Origin: Ventricola sp017626895 | Lineage (GTDB): Bacteria; Bacillota; Clostridia; Christensenellales; Aristaeellaceae | Direction: 5' to 3' | DNA: 64,000 bases | Assembly (NCBI GenBank): GCA_017626895.1 | Contig: JAGAHV010000199.1 | Coordinates: 19,310 to 83,309 of the forward strand | The notes under the pieces: model-generated | The model's database searches: none | Told to the model about the DNA's origin: nothing | Seen by the model: only the letters and a program-made list of their open reading frames with translations | Shown: positions 1 through 8,160 of the stretch, in pieces | Position numbering within the stretch: position 1 is the stretch's first letter | Layout: each line of letters opens with the position of its first letter | Program-made: the position numbers and the translations under genes

Positions 1-258
1 GGTGAACAGCAGCGCGTCTGTGTGGCCCGGGCACTGATTAATCATCCGGAACTGATTCTGGCGGATGAACCTACCGGCAACCTGGATGAGGCAAACGAAA
101 ACATCGTTCTCGACCTGTTTGCGCAGCTGCACAAAGAAGGCACTACGCTCATCGTCGTCACGCATGACCCGGAGGTGGCCGAGGCGGCACAGCGGACAAT
201 CGTCCTTGAACACGGCCGGATTGCCCGTGAGGTGATCAACGAGAACTTTGGAAAGTAA
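1..258 (+). CDS. ABC transporter ATP-binding protein, C-terminal part (cut by window start)
   Basis: Reading frame 1 is open from the first base, so this is the 3' end of a longer gene. The visible part begins at the ABC signature (GEQQRV), continues through Walker B (LILADEPTGNLD) and ends with the H-loop (VVTHD). ADEPTGNLD is typical of the LolD/MacB/FtsE-like ATPase group that pairs with FtsX-type permeases. It lies upstream of a DUF4418 protein, an FtsX-type permease and a second ATPase, so it is probably part of the same export or membrane-extraction system. The N-terminal Walker A half is outside the window. Substrate unknown. Confidence 0.9.
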   Translation, partial: GEQQRVCVARALINHPELILADEPTGNLDEANENIVLDLFAQLHKEGTTLIVVTHDPEVAEAAQRTIVLEHGRIAREVINENFGK

Positions 259-267
259 GCAGAGAGG

Positions 268-293
268 GAATCTTTCCGTCCGGAAAGATTCTC
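268..293 (+). terminator. Hairpin after the first ABC ATPase gene
   Basis: A perfect 10-bp stem (GAATCTTTCC / GGAAAGATTC, loop GTCC) sits between the ATPase stop and the DUF4418 gene. The following TCCTTTCCG is only weakly U-rich, so it may be an attenuator or mRNA-stabilising stem rather than a full terminator. Confidence 0.5.
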
Positions 294-315
294 CTTTCCG
301 AATGGGAGGAAAACC

Positions 316-693
316 GTGAAAAAGTCACTGATACCGGCATGTCTTATCCTGGTTCTGGCTGTTGTCATCGCCCTTGGCAGTCAGACCTTTCTCTCGCCCT
401 GTATCCATGAGGATGGAACCTTCGGTCCCTGCCACTGGGCAGGACGAATGGAAACAGGCATTGGCTGCGCGCTGGCTGTTTTGGCTCTTCTGGCCATCTT
501 CCTGAAAGGCCGGGGGGTGTTTCTGAGCATCTGTCCTGTCTGTGTACTGGGCATTGTGACGCCCGGCGTCCTCATTGACCTTTGCCATATGCCGACCATG
601 CGCTGCCGAATGCTGATGCAGCCGGCGATGATCCTCCTGTTTTCTGCCGCGCTTCTGTCGGCGATTCTGGGAGCAATCCTTAGTGAAAGATAG
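316..693 (+). CDS. DUF4418 family integral membrane protein
   Basis: A 125-residue, very hydrophobic protein with about four membrane helices (near residues 4-20, 48-64, 72-90 and 100-120). It has the cysteine and histidine pattern I associate with DUF4418: CxxEDGTFGPCHWAGR after the first helix and LCHMPTMRC before the last. GTG start, preceded by GGGAGGA at good spacing. It lies between two ABC ATPase genes and just before an FtsX-type permease, which suggests an accessory membrane subunit. The conserved Cys/His could bind a metal or heme, but that is inference. Function is unproven. Confidence 0.7.
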   Translation: MKKSLIPACLILVLAVVIALGSQTFLSPCIHEDGTFGPCHWAGRMETGIGCALAVLALLAIFLKGRGVFLSICPVCVLGIVTPGVLIDLCHMPTMRCRMLMQPAMILLFSAALLSAILGAILSER

Positions 694-699
694 GGTACC

Positions 700-1899
700 A
701 TGAAACATTTTTCTTTATCTGTCCGGAATCTGATTTGTAAGCCCGGACGCACCGCCGGACTGGCACTGCTGACGGCATTTCTGGCCCTGGCGGTATTCGG
801 CGGATCCATTGTCGTTCTCTCGCTGAGAAACGGGCTGAACAGCCTTGAGGCGCGGCTGGGGGCGGACATTATTCTGGTTCCCTCCGAGGCGCAGAGCAAA
901 GTGAGCTTTCAGAACATGTTCCTTCAGGGAACCACCGGCGCGTTTTACATGGATGCCGATGTTCTTGAGCAGGCACGGACCGTTGACGGCGTGGAAAAAG
1001 CGGCGCCGCAGACATTTCTGGCCTCCCTCAAGGCCGATTGCTGTTCCATTCGCATCCAGGTGATCGGCATTGATCCGGCACTGGACTTTACCGTGCAGCC
1101 CTGGATCTCGCGCAGTCTGTCCCGTGAACTGGGGGAGCTGGATGTGGCCGTTGGCTGCAAGGTGGAGGCGGATGTGGGCGAAATCCTCCGGATTTATGAT
1201 CAGCGCTGCAAGGTGGTGGCCCGGCTTGAAGCCACCGGAACCGGACTGGATACCGCGGTCTACTGCAACATGGACACCATGGCCGCGCTGCTCAGGGCCG
1301 CGGAGGAAAAAGGCGTCAGCCATAAAATCGAAACCGGTGACCAGGTCATCTCTGCCGTTTATATAAAGGTCCGGGACGGGTACAGCATTGATGAGGTGAA
1401 CAGCCTTCTGAACGGCCGGATCCGGAAAGTGACGGCGGTGCGGACCCGCAGCATGATCACCGGTGTCTCAAACAGTCTGGCGGGCATCAGCCGCGCCGTT
1501 ACCGGGCTGATTGTGGCCGTGTGGGTGCTGGCCTTCATCATTCTTCTCCTGGCCTTCCTGCTGATCGTCCGGGAGCGGAGCCGGGAATTTGCGGTTCTGC
1601 GTCTGCTTGGCGCCTCAAGGGGCATGCTCTCGCGCATGGTGCTGACGGAATCCATGCTCTGCGGACTCCTGGGCGGTCTCCTTGGAACCGGCATCGCCGC
1701 GGCACTGCTCTTCCCGTTCGCCCAGCTCATTGAAACATCGCTGGGACTGCCTTACCTGATGCCGGATAAGGGACGCATCCTGCTGCTGGCAGCCGGTACC
1801 GTGGTGCTGTCCATGGCCGTTTCTGCCTTTTCCAGTGTGATTGCGGCCTGTCGCCTGAGCCGGGTAGATCCCGGAACGGCTTTAAGGGGGGAGAACTGA
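700..1899 (+). CDS. FtsX/MacB-type ABC transporter permease
   Basis: 399 residues. One membrane helix at about 19-41, a large extracytoplasmic domain at about 42-260 (MacB_PCD-like, with SIVVLSLRNGLNSLEARLGADIILVP nearby in pieces), then three helices near 265-290, 315-340 and 355-380. After the second helix comes the FtsX signature REFAVLRLLGAS, and the protein ends VDPGTALRGEN, the usual end of this family. It overlaps functionally with the ATPase starting 2 bases after its stop. MacB/LolCE-type permeases move substrates from the outer membrane leaflet or signal to the envelope rather than import small solutes. Substrate unknown. Confidence 0.88.
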   Translation: MKHFSLSVRNLICKPGRTAGLALLTAFLALAVFGGSIVVLSLRNGLNSLEARLGADIILVPSEAQSKVSFQNMFLQGTTGAFYMDADVLEQARTVDGVEKAAPQTFLASLKADCCSIRIQVIGIDPALDFTVQPWISRSLSRELGELDVAVGCKVEADVGEILRIYDQRCKVVARLEATGTGLDTAVYCNMDTMAALLRAAEEKGVSHKIETGDQVISAVYIKVRDGYSIDEVNSLLNGRIRKVTAVRTRSMITGVSNSLAGISRAVTGLIVAVWVLAFIILLLAFLLIVRERSREFAVLRLLGASRGMLSRMVLTESMLCGLLGGLLGTGIAAALLFPFAQLIETSLGLPYLMPDKGRILLLAAGTVVLSMAVSAFSSVIAACRLSRVDPGTALRGEN

Positions 1900-1900
1900 G

Positions 1901-2575
1901 ATGTTGCGGGCGGAAAATCTTTCCAGACAGTATTTTCGAAAAACCGGCACTGCCAATTTCTTCTACGCGGTAAAGCCGCTGAGCCTTGAACTGCTGCCCG
2001 GCCAGGTCACGGTGCTGACCGGGCGAAGCGGCAGCGGAAAAACCACGCTGCTCAATATGCTTTCCGGCCTTTTGCCTCCATCCGACGGAAAAGTCTTCCT
2101 GGGTGAGACGGACCTGTATCAGCTGGATGACCGGACACTTTCCCGTCTCCGGAATGAAAAGATCGGGGTAGTCCCTCAGGGCCGCAGTGCTGTTGATACA
2201 CTGACCATCCTTGAGAACATCGTTCTTCCGGCAAAACTGTATGGCCGGGATTACCCGGTGGAGGCAGCGCTTGAGCAGATGGACTGCTTTGGCATCCGGC
2301 ATCTGCAGGAGGCAAGGCCCGCAGAGCTCTCCGGCGGTGAACTTCGCCGGATGGCCATTGTCCGCGCGCTGGTGCAGGCACCGGAGATCCTGTTTGCGGA
2401 TGAACCCACCGGCGATCTGGATGATGAAAACACCGCACTGGTCTTTTCAAGGCTCCGCGCGTTTGCGCATGAGCAGGGAAAGCACGTTTTCATCGTTACC
2501 CATGAAACGGATGCCGTGCAGTACGCGGATGCGGTTTACCGGATGGATCTGGGAACAGTGTCCCGGGAAAAATAA
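1901..2575 (+). CDS. ABC transporter ATP-binding protein (LolD/MacB type)
   Basis: 224 residues, complete. Walker A GRSGSGKTT at 41-49, signature LSGGELRRMAIVRAL, Walker B ILFADEPTGDLD and H-loop IVTHE are all intact. The start ATG lies one base after the permease stop, with a GGGGAG ribosome site inside the end of the permease gene, so the two are translationally coupled. It energises the adjacent FtsX-type permease. Together with the truncated gene at the window start there are two ATPases for one visible permease, so a second permease may lie upstream. Confidence 0.92.
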   Translation: MLRAENLSRQYFRKTGTANFFYAVKPLSLELLPGQVTVLTGRSGSGKTTLLNMLSGLLPPSDGKVFLGETDLYQLDDRTLSRLRNEKIGVVPQGRSAVDTLTILENIVLPAKLYGRDYPVEAALEQMDCFGIRHLQEARPAELSGGELRRMAIVRALVQAPEILFADEPTGDLDDENTALVFSRLRAFAHEQGKHVFIVTHETDAVQYADAVYRMDLGTVSREK

Positions 2576-2610
2576 CAAAGGCATCCCCCTGAGGGGGATG
2601 CCTTTGATTT
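2576..2610. terminator. Bidirectional intrinsic terminator between convergent genes
   Basis: Perfect 14-bp stem (CAAAGGCATCCCCC / GGGGGATGCCTTTG) with a 3-base loop. T-rich on the plus side (ATTTTG) and on the minus side (complement of the A run at 2568-2575). It ends both the ABC operon and the minus-strand DHH gene. Confidence 0.88.
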
Positions 2611-2621
2611 TGCCGGAACGA

Positions 2622-3572
2622 TTAAAGAGGCGTGCACTCGCTGTTGAGACGGGCAATGATCTTGGGGAGCTCTTCGTCCACCTTGTCATTGTCCAGCTGG
2701 CAGGTGCCGGCATTGCGGTGTCCGCCGCCGCCGTAGGAGAGGCACAGTGCGCCGATATCCGCATTGCTGTCCTTGTTGACAATGGATTTGCCGATCATGA
2801 CGGCTGTGTTCTGCTTCTTGAAGCCCCAGGCGACATGAATGGAAATCTGGCATTCCGGATGCATGGCGTAAATCATGAAGCGGTTGCCGGCATAGATGGT
2901 TTCCTCATTGCGCAGGTCCAGCACCACGACGCGTCCGTGAACCCTGGCAATGCGGGCGACCTGCTCCTTAAACAGTTCCTGCTGCTTGAAGTAGAGGTCC
3001 ACACGTTCCTTGACATCCGGGAGCGCCAGGACATCATCAATGCTGTGCTCGAGGCAGTAGTCAATCAGGGCCATCATCAGGTCATAGTTGGAAATCCGGA
3101 AGTCGTGGAAGCGGCCGAGGCCGGTACGGGCATCCATGATGAAGTTCATGAGAACCCAGCCGGTGGGATTGAGGATTTCATCCAGGGTGAAATCCGCTGA
3201 GTCACCCTTGTCAACGGCGGCCATCAGTTCCTCGGAAATACGAGGCAGATTCTTATGTCCGCCGTAATAATCGAAGACAACGCGGGCCGCGCTGCGGGCA
3301 TCCGGATCAATGATGTACCGATCCTTGTAATCGACGCCGGTCAGACGGGTCAGCTCGGATTCATGATGGTCAAAGGCAATCCCGACACGGGGATCAAAAG
3401 GCAGGTTGGTGGTAATATCAGTGGGGCGAATATCGACTTTGCCGTCCTGCACATCCTTGGGGTGAACAAACTTGATTTCATCAATCAGGTTGAGTTCTTT
3501 CAGGATCATGGCGCAGACAAGGCCGTCAAAATCGCTTCGAGTCACTAAACGTCTGGTTGTGGAATTATCCAT
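2622..3572 (-). CDS. DHH/DHHA1 family phosphoesterase (exopolyphosphatase/oligoribonuclease-like)
   Basis: 316 residues. Conserved DHH motifs: SDFDG at 13-17, FDHHES near 67-72, and C-terminal DHHA1 motif YGGGGHRNAGTCQ. These enzymes use two metal ions, usually manganese, to hydrolyse phosphodiester or phosphoanhydride bonds in polyphosphate, oligoribonucleotides or cyclic dinucleotides. The sequence does not tell which. GGAG ribosome site just before the ATG. Single-gene transcription unit with its own promoter and terminator. A second DHH protein, NrnA-like, is encoded at 13384; the two are only distantly similar. Confidence 0.85.
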   Translation of the reverse strand: MDNSTTRRLVTRSDFDGLVCAMILKELNLIDEIKFVHPKDVQDGKVDIRPTDITTNLPFDPRVGIAFDHHESELTRLTGVDYKDRYIIDPDARSAARVVFDYYGGHKNLPRISEELMAAVDKGDSADFTLDEILNPTGWVLMNFIMDARTGLGRFHDFRISNYDLMMALIDYCLEHSIDDVLALPDVKERVDLYFKQQELFKEQVARIARVHGRVVVLDLRNEETIYAGNRFMIYAMHPECQISIHVAWGFKKQNTAVMIGKSIVNKDSNADIGALCLSYGGGGHRNAGTCQLDNDKVDEELPKIIARLNSECTPL

Positions 3573-3633
3573 CTCTAATTATCTCCTTGCTGTGAAGACA
3601 GATTCAGTTTCTGTTCAGATATTTGCGAATACT

Positions 3634-3662
3634 ATAATACTACACTTCACTTGAAATGAAAA
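3634..3662 (-). promoter_or_regulatory. Putative sigma-A promoter for the DHH phosphoesterase gene
   Basis: On the minus strand: TTTTCA, 17 bases, TATTAT. It lies about 60 bases upstream of the ATG in an A+T-rich stretch. The match is moderate. Confidence 0.5.
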
Positions 3663-3765
3663 GTAGAAAATTGAAAAACCGTGCCTTGCCGGACTGGAAA
3701 CATGGGCGCGGAGGGCAGAAACAGGAAGGAATGACCGCTCTTTGCCGGGACAGCCGGCAAAAAGG

Positions 3766-3802
3766 ACGAAAAAGCTGTCCGCTCAGGATATGAGGGACAG
3801 CT
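3766..3802 (-). terminator. Intrinsic terminator of the beta-mannosidase gene
   Basis: On the minus strand: stem AGCTGTCC / GGACAGCT with a 14-base loop, followed by TTTTTC. It lies 24 bases after the mannosidase stop. Confidence 0.75.
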
Positions 3803-3825
3803 ATTTATCGCGGAATCGTCAGGCA

Positions 3826-6537
3826 TTACCTGTCATAGGTATCATAGAGACTGCGGACTCGAAGCGTTCCCGTCTCCGGTTCCGTTCCGGCCGCGGTAAA
3901 GTCGCGGGTGGGGAGAATCGTAAACCGGTGCTCACCCTTTTCCAGATCAATATAGTTGTCATCAAGCCGCAGCACCTGCGATTCTGCCTCGACGGCCACC
4001 GCTCTGGCAAAGCAGTCGGAGGTGACAATCAGGGTATCTCCCTCGCGGCGCAGCGTGAGCTTCGGATCGGAAAACGCGTAATGCTTGGGCGCGCAGAACA
4101 GAGAGGAACCGCTGGAGAGGCAGCAGTCGTCGGAGATCAGCTGGTAGGTCAGGTGAACCCGGAGGGGATCCTGGTCGTTAAAGTCCAGATGCGGGAGCCA
4201 GCAGCCGCTGAAAGGCTGCACCGTTACCGGGAACTCGCCTTCGCGGATGACGGAGGAATCCGGCAGACGGAGCTGCCAGAGCACCTTTCCTGATACGACC
4301 GAGCCGGTTTCGTTGGCCACATGCAGATCCGCACTGATATCCACCGGCACCGGGAGGGTATTGGGATTGGGCTTCTGGTCAATCTCACCATGCTCCTCGC
4401 AGGAAAGGAGGACCGGGGCGAACATGCGCTTTTCGGCGTACTGCAGCGCTTTCCAGTTGCCGTAATAGTCCACGCTGGCCCAGCTGGCCACCGGCCAGCA
4501 GTCATTCAGCTGCCAGACGACCGTTCCCATGCAGGTGCCGCGGTGACGGCGGAAGTGTTCCACGCCGTAACGGATGGCATCCGCCTGCAGGAGCTGGGAA
4601 CAGTAGACCAGTTCACTGAAGTTCTTCGGATAGAGGAACGTGGCGGAAAGATAATTGAGGATCTTGCCGTTGGCTGCGGCGTTCCGCTGATGCATTTCCA
4701 TGACCCGGGAGAAGATGTTGAGGTCATTCTCACCGGCAAACCGGCGAATGGTGGGCAGGGCCGGGAAGGACTGGAAGCCGAACTCGGAAAGGAAGCGATA
4801 GTGATGCTTCCGGTAGGCCGTAAAGGGCTCATTGCTGTGCCAGACGCCCCAGTAATGGGTATCCCCGCAGTTTTCAGCGCTGCTGTTTTCAAAGTTTCCG
4901 CCGGAGGAAGGGGAGGAGGGCCAGTAGAAGGCATCCGGCGCTTCCTCGGAGACGATCCTTGGAATCAGGTCCTCAAACAGACGGATGTAATCATAGAACT
5001 GTTTGCGGCTCTTCGGCCAGGAATTGAATTCATACTGTGTCTCAAGCTCATTGTTTCCGCACCACAGGCCAAGGCACGCGTGATTGCGCAGGCGGCGGAT
5101 ATTCTGACGCATTTCGGCATCCACATTCCGGATAAAGTCCGGGCTGAGCTCATAGGAGGCACAGGTGAACATCATGTCCTGCCAGATCAGCAGGCCTTTT
5201 TCATCGCAGAGATCATAGAAAAAGTCATCCGGGAAGTAGCCGCCGCCCCAGATGCGGATGCAGTTGAAGTGGCTTTCCTGGGCGGTGGAAAGGAGCAGGT
5301 CGGTCCGCTCACGGGTGACCCGGGTGAGGAGATTGTCCTCCGGGATATAGTCAGCGCCCATGGCAAAGATCTGCAGGCCGTTGACCTCAAAGGCGAAATT
5401 GCGTCCTTCCAGCGGTTTGTCATCCCGGGTAAGCGAGAGCTGCTTCCGTTCACCCGCAAAGAGGATCAGGTTCGTGCCATCATCCAGGTCCGGCGTCTGG
5501 TCGGTCATGTGGGGATCAAACTGCTCACCGGGCATGGGATCCGTATTGACAGTCAGGGTGCGCAGGCCGATGCGGCTGCAAATCGTATCGAGGATTTCGC
5601 CGTTTTCATCCCGCAGCTCCGTCGTGACGGTGTACAGGGGCTGCGCGCCGTACCCGTTGGGCCACCAGAGCTGCGGATGGTCTACCTCAACGGTCAGGAA
5701 GGTGTGAATCTGGGGACGGATGACGCTGGGACTGTACAGGGACTCGTTCAGTGTGGCAAAATGCTCCGGATCCGGGCATTCGCAGACAGCGGAAAACGTG
5801 GTGCCATCCGGCGCCGTCACCTCGGTGCTCACGGAACAGAAACCGAGGGTATCCGTGCTGGTGAATTCGACATGGGCATCCAGATGGAGGGTTACGCCGG
5901 TGACCGTGCTGTCCTGCCGGTGATGCACCTGACGGATGCCCACGGATTCAAGGCGCGCGGTCCTGACCAGCAAAAGCTCAACCGGGCGGAACAGGCCGGC
6001 ATCCGGAAGGCGCGGACCCCAGTCCCATCCGAACATGCAGGCTGCCTTGCGCAGATGCGGGAAACCGGGCATGGCATCCGAGGAGGCGCCCACCGGGCAG
6101 CGCGCATTCTCGGAGAGAATGTAACGGATGGGGGAAAGCAGGTGCACCCGCAGACGGTTGGGAACATCCGGCGATACGAATCCGGTAATTTCGTATTCCC
6201 AGACGCGGTGCATATTATCCGCTGAGCCAATCTGAACATCATTCAGGTAGATTTCAGCCAGCGTGTCGATGCCGTTAAAACGGAGCAGAACCGCATGGTC
6301 TGCGATTTCATCGGCGGAAAGGGTGAAAACCGTCTCGTAATCAAAATCATTTTCAAGGAGACGCGTTGCCAAAAGTTCATTGTCGCGGTAAAATGGGTCA
6401 GGAATCAGTTTGTGTTCCAGCAATGTGCTGTACACACTGGAAGGGACACTGGTTTCAACGGGCGCTTCGGGAATGCCGTAAACGTTTTCGCCGAGGACGG
6501 ACAATGTCCATCCTTTATCCAGTTTTTTAATCTGCAT
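3826..6537 (-). CDS. Beta-mannosidase, glycoside hydrolase family 2
   Basis: 903 residues, close to the usual length for GH2 beta-mannosidases. N-terminal jelly-roll sugar-binding domain, Ig-like sandwich, then a TIM barrel with the acid/base Glu in WCGNNELE and the nucleophile Glu in FLSEFGFQSFP. No signal peptide is seen, so it is probably cytoplasmic and releases mannose from the non-reducing end of imported manno-oligosaccharides or N-glycan fragments. It is monocistronic; no transporter or other mannan genes adjoin it. Start ATG has an AGGATC-type site upstream (GGGAGGATCTCTTC on the coding strand). Specificity is inferred from the family. Confidence 0.9.
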   Translation of the reverse strand: MQIKKLDKGWTLSVLGENVYGIPEAPVETSVPSSVYSTLLEHKLIPDPFYRDNELLATRLLENDFDYETVFTLSADEIADHAVLLRFNGIDTLAEIYLNDVQIGSADNMHRVWEYEITGFVSPDVPNRLRVHLLSPIRYILSENARCPVGASSDAMPGFPHLRKAACMFGWDWGPRLPDAGLFRPVELLLVRTARLESVGIRQVHHRQDSTVTGVTLHLDAHVEFTSTDTLGFCSVSTEVTAPDGTTFSAVCECPDPEHFATLNESLYSPSVIRPQIHTFLTVEVDHPQLWWPNGYGAQPLYTVTTELRDENGEILDTICSRIGLRTLTVNTDPMPGEQFDPHMTDQTPDLDDGTNLILFAGERKQLSLTRDDKPLEGRNFAFEVNGLQIFAMGADYIPEDNLLTRVTRERTDLLLSTAQESHFNCIRIWGGGYFPDDFFYDLCDEKGLLIWQDMMFTCASYELSPDFIRNVDAEMRQNIRRLRNHACLGLWCGNNELETQYEFNSWPKSRKQFYDYIRLFEDLIPRIVSEEAPDAFYWPSSPSSGGNFENSSAENCGDTHYWGVWHSNEPFTAYRKHHYRFLSEFGFQSFPALPTIRRFAGENDLNIFSRVMEMHQRNAAANGKILNYLSATFLYPKNFSELVYCSQLLQADAIRYGVEHFRRHRGTCMGTVVWQLNDCWPVASWASVDYYGNWKALQYAEKRMFAPVLLSCEEHGEIDQKPNPNTLPVPVDISADLHVANETGSVVSGKVLWQLRLPDSSVIREGEFPVTVQPFSGCWLPHLDFNDQDPLRVHLTYQLISDDCCLSSGSSLFCAPKHYAFSDPKLTLRREGDTLIVTSDCFARAVAVEAESQVLRLDDNYIDLEKGEHRFTILPTRDFTAAGTEPETGTLRVRSLYDTYDR

Positions 6538-6624
6538 GAAGAGATCCTCCCGTTCATCGTTGCGGAAATTGGCACGAACTGTGCTCCGGAATCAATTTCA
6601 GGAGCATATCGGATGCTGCGGCTG

Positions 6625-6654
6625 ATTATATCATGAGCGGTGTACCGGATACAA
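6625..6654 (-). promoter_or_regulatory. Promoter of the beta-mannosidase gene
   Basis: On the minus strand: TTGTAT, 18 bases, TATAAT. The leader downstream contains a small hairpin (GCTCC / GGAGC, 6579-6604) that could be an operator or leader structure. No recognised sugar-regulator site could be assigned. Confidence 0.65.
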
Positions 6655-6729
6655 TCAGTCATTTTTCAGTTCCGGTCATCCTGTGCCCGCACCGGCATCG
6701 TTTAATACAGGAAATCAGAAAGGAATACA

Positions 6730-7383
6730 ATGCGTTACAGATGTCTGATTCTGGACCATGATGATACGGTCATGGACAGTACAAGGGAGATTCATTATCC
6801 GGCTTTTCTGGCGGCGCTGGCCAGGATGCGGCCATATCATTATGTGTCACTGGAGGACTATTTCAAGCTGAATTTCAAACCGGGGTTCCTTGAATACTGC
6901 GAAAATGTGCTGCAGATGACCAGTCAGGAACTGGACACGGAATACGGGATCTGGCAGAGCTATGTCCGGGAGCGAATTCCCAGGTGCTTCCCCGGAATCC
7001 CGGACATCATCCGGCGGCAAAAGGCAGAAGGCGGACTCGTCTGCGTGGTATCACATTCGGTCAAAACCAATATTCTGAGAGACTATGCCGCCAATGATCT
7101 GCCGGAGCCGGATGCGGTTTTTGGGTGGGAGATGCCCAGGGAACAGCGCAAACCCGCCCCCTATCCGGTGGAACGGATCCGGGAAATGTTTGATCTTCGG
7201 CCCGCAGAATGTCTGGTGGTGGATGACCTGAAACCCGGACTTGACATGGCCGGGGCGGCCGGCGTGGACTTTGCCTGTGCAGCCTGGGCTCACCGGATCG
7301 AGTCCATTCGCCGGTACATGCGGGAGCGGTGTAAAAATTTTTTTGAGCATCCCTCCGAACTGAATGCCTTTCTCTTTGACTGA
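6730..7383 (+). CDS. HAD-superfamily hydrolase (phosphoglycolate-phosphatase-like)
   Basis: 217 residues. Motif I DHDDT at 9-13 (nucleophile Asp9, acid Asp11), motif II VVSHS, motif III Lys in QRKPAPY, motif IV VVDDLKPG. The helical cap between about 15 and 95 marks a subclass I HAD phosphatase, such as phosphoglycolate or sugar-phosphate phosphatases. Substrate not predictable. AAAGGAA ribosome site 6 bases before the ATG. Divergent from the beta-mannosidase gene; a functional link is possible (sugar phosphate) but not shown. Stands alone before the rimP operon. Confidence 0.82.
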   Translation: MRYRCLILDHDDTVMDSTREIHYPAFLAALARMRPYHYVSLEDYFKLNFKPGFLEYCENVLQMTSQELDTEYGIWQSYVRERIPRCFPGIPDIIRRQKAEGGLVCVVSHSVKTNILRDYAANDLPEPDAVFGWEMPREQRKPAPYPVERIREMFDLRPAECLVVDDLKPGLDMAGAAGVDFACAAWAHRIESIRRYMRERCKNFFEHPSELNAFLFD

Positions 7384-7480
7384 AACAGGCCGGAAAGTGC
7401 AATTTATTGTACACTTTGCATTTATATCCGAGTGACTTTTTATCCAAATTTGTAAAATAATGTGATTTTTTTGCTATACC

Positions 7481-7509
7481 TTGTTTTTTTTCGCAGAGGG
7501 TTGTATAAT
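7481..7509 (+). promoter_or_regulatory. Promoter of the rimP-nusA-infB operon
   Basis: TTGTTT, 17 bases, TATAAT. It lies about 120 bases before the rimP start and just upstream of the leader palindrome. Confidence 0.8.
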
Positions 7510-7543
7510 ACCTTCGTTTGTTGATGACTGTTTGATTTTTATG

Positions 7544-7569
7544 GAAAGAGTGGGCATGCCCACTCTTTC
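7544..7569 (+). promoter_or_regulatory. 26-bp perfect palindrome in the rimP leader
   Basis: Each half is GAAAGAGTGGGCA or its complement, so the RNA forms a long stem with a minimal loop, followed by TGTTCTAATTC. Similar GAGTGGGC/GCCCACTC stems occur in front of the rimP (ylxS)-nusA operon in other Firmicutes, from memory. It probably serves in leader attenuation or RNA processing. A true terminator is less likely because the U-tract is poor. Confidence 0.6.
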
Positions 7570-7630
7570 TGTTCTAATTCGGCCCTTTCCGCCAGCCGTG
7601 CGGGAAGAGGCGTTTAAAAGGAGAGTGCGA

Positions 7631-8140
7631 ATGGCACGAAGTGAGCTGAACAGGACACTGGAACCTCAGCTGGAGGCTCTGGCCGGTGAATTCGGTTTTG
7701 AGTTTGTGGATGCAGAGATCGTCAAGGAAGGCGCCAGTCGTTATTTCCGTATATATATTGACAAGCCCGGTGGGATTACCTTGAATGACTGTGAGAGTTA
7801 TCATCGTCGTGTGATACCGTTGGTGGAACAGGTCGATTATGACTTTCTTGAGGTATGTTCGCCGGGTCTTGATCGTCCTCTTAAAAAGGAAAAGGATTTC
7901 CGTGCGCACATGGGTGACCGGGTTGAGGTGCATCTGTACCGGCCGCGCGGCGGCAAAAAGGTGTTCGAGGGTGAGCTGACCGGTTTTGAGGGTTCGGCCT
8001 TCACCATCGCCGAAGGGGACAATACGGAAACGTTTGAACTGAAAGAGGTTTCCCTGTGCAGGCCAGTGGTCGTCATTACAGAGGATGATCTGAACGGAAA
8101 CATTGTGAATCTGATCACCGAGGACTTAACCGAAGAATAG
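7631..8140 (+). CDS. rimP: Ribosome maturation factor RimP
   Basis: 169 residues from the ATG at 7631, which has AAAAGGAGAG eight bases upstream and gives the usual RimP start MARSELN. The frame is open further upstream, but that part overlaps the leader palindrome. N-terminal alpha/beta domain with FVDAEIVKEGASRYFRIYIDK in pieces, and C-terminal Sm-like barrel with the family motif EVCSPGLDRPL. Assists 30S subunit maturation. First gene of the nusA/infB operon, 20 bases before nusA. Confidence 0.93.
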   Translation: MARSELNRTLEPQLEALAGEFGFEFVDAEIVKEGASRYFRIYIDKPGGITLNDCESYHRRVIPLVEQVDYDFLEVCSPGLDRPLKKEKDFRAHMGDRVEVHLYRPRGGKKVFEGELTGFEGSAFTIAEGDNTETFELKEVSLCRPVVVITEDDLNGNIVNLITEDLTEE

Positions 8141-8160
8141 TAGATGGAGGATCTTACGGT

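Noticed and set aside
4321..6225. 634-codon open frame on the plus strand
   Set aside because: Antisense shadow of the beta-mannosidase gene; no ribosome site or recognisable domain, while the minus-strand frame has full GH2 motifs.
7481..7630. N-terminal extension of rimP
   Set aside because: It overlaps the promoter and the leader palindrome; the ATG at 7631 has a proper ribosome site and gives the family N-terminus.
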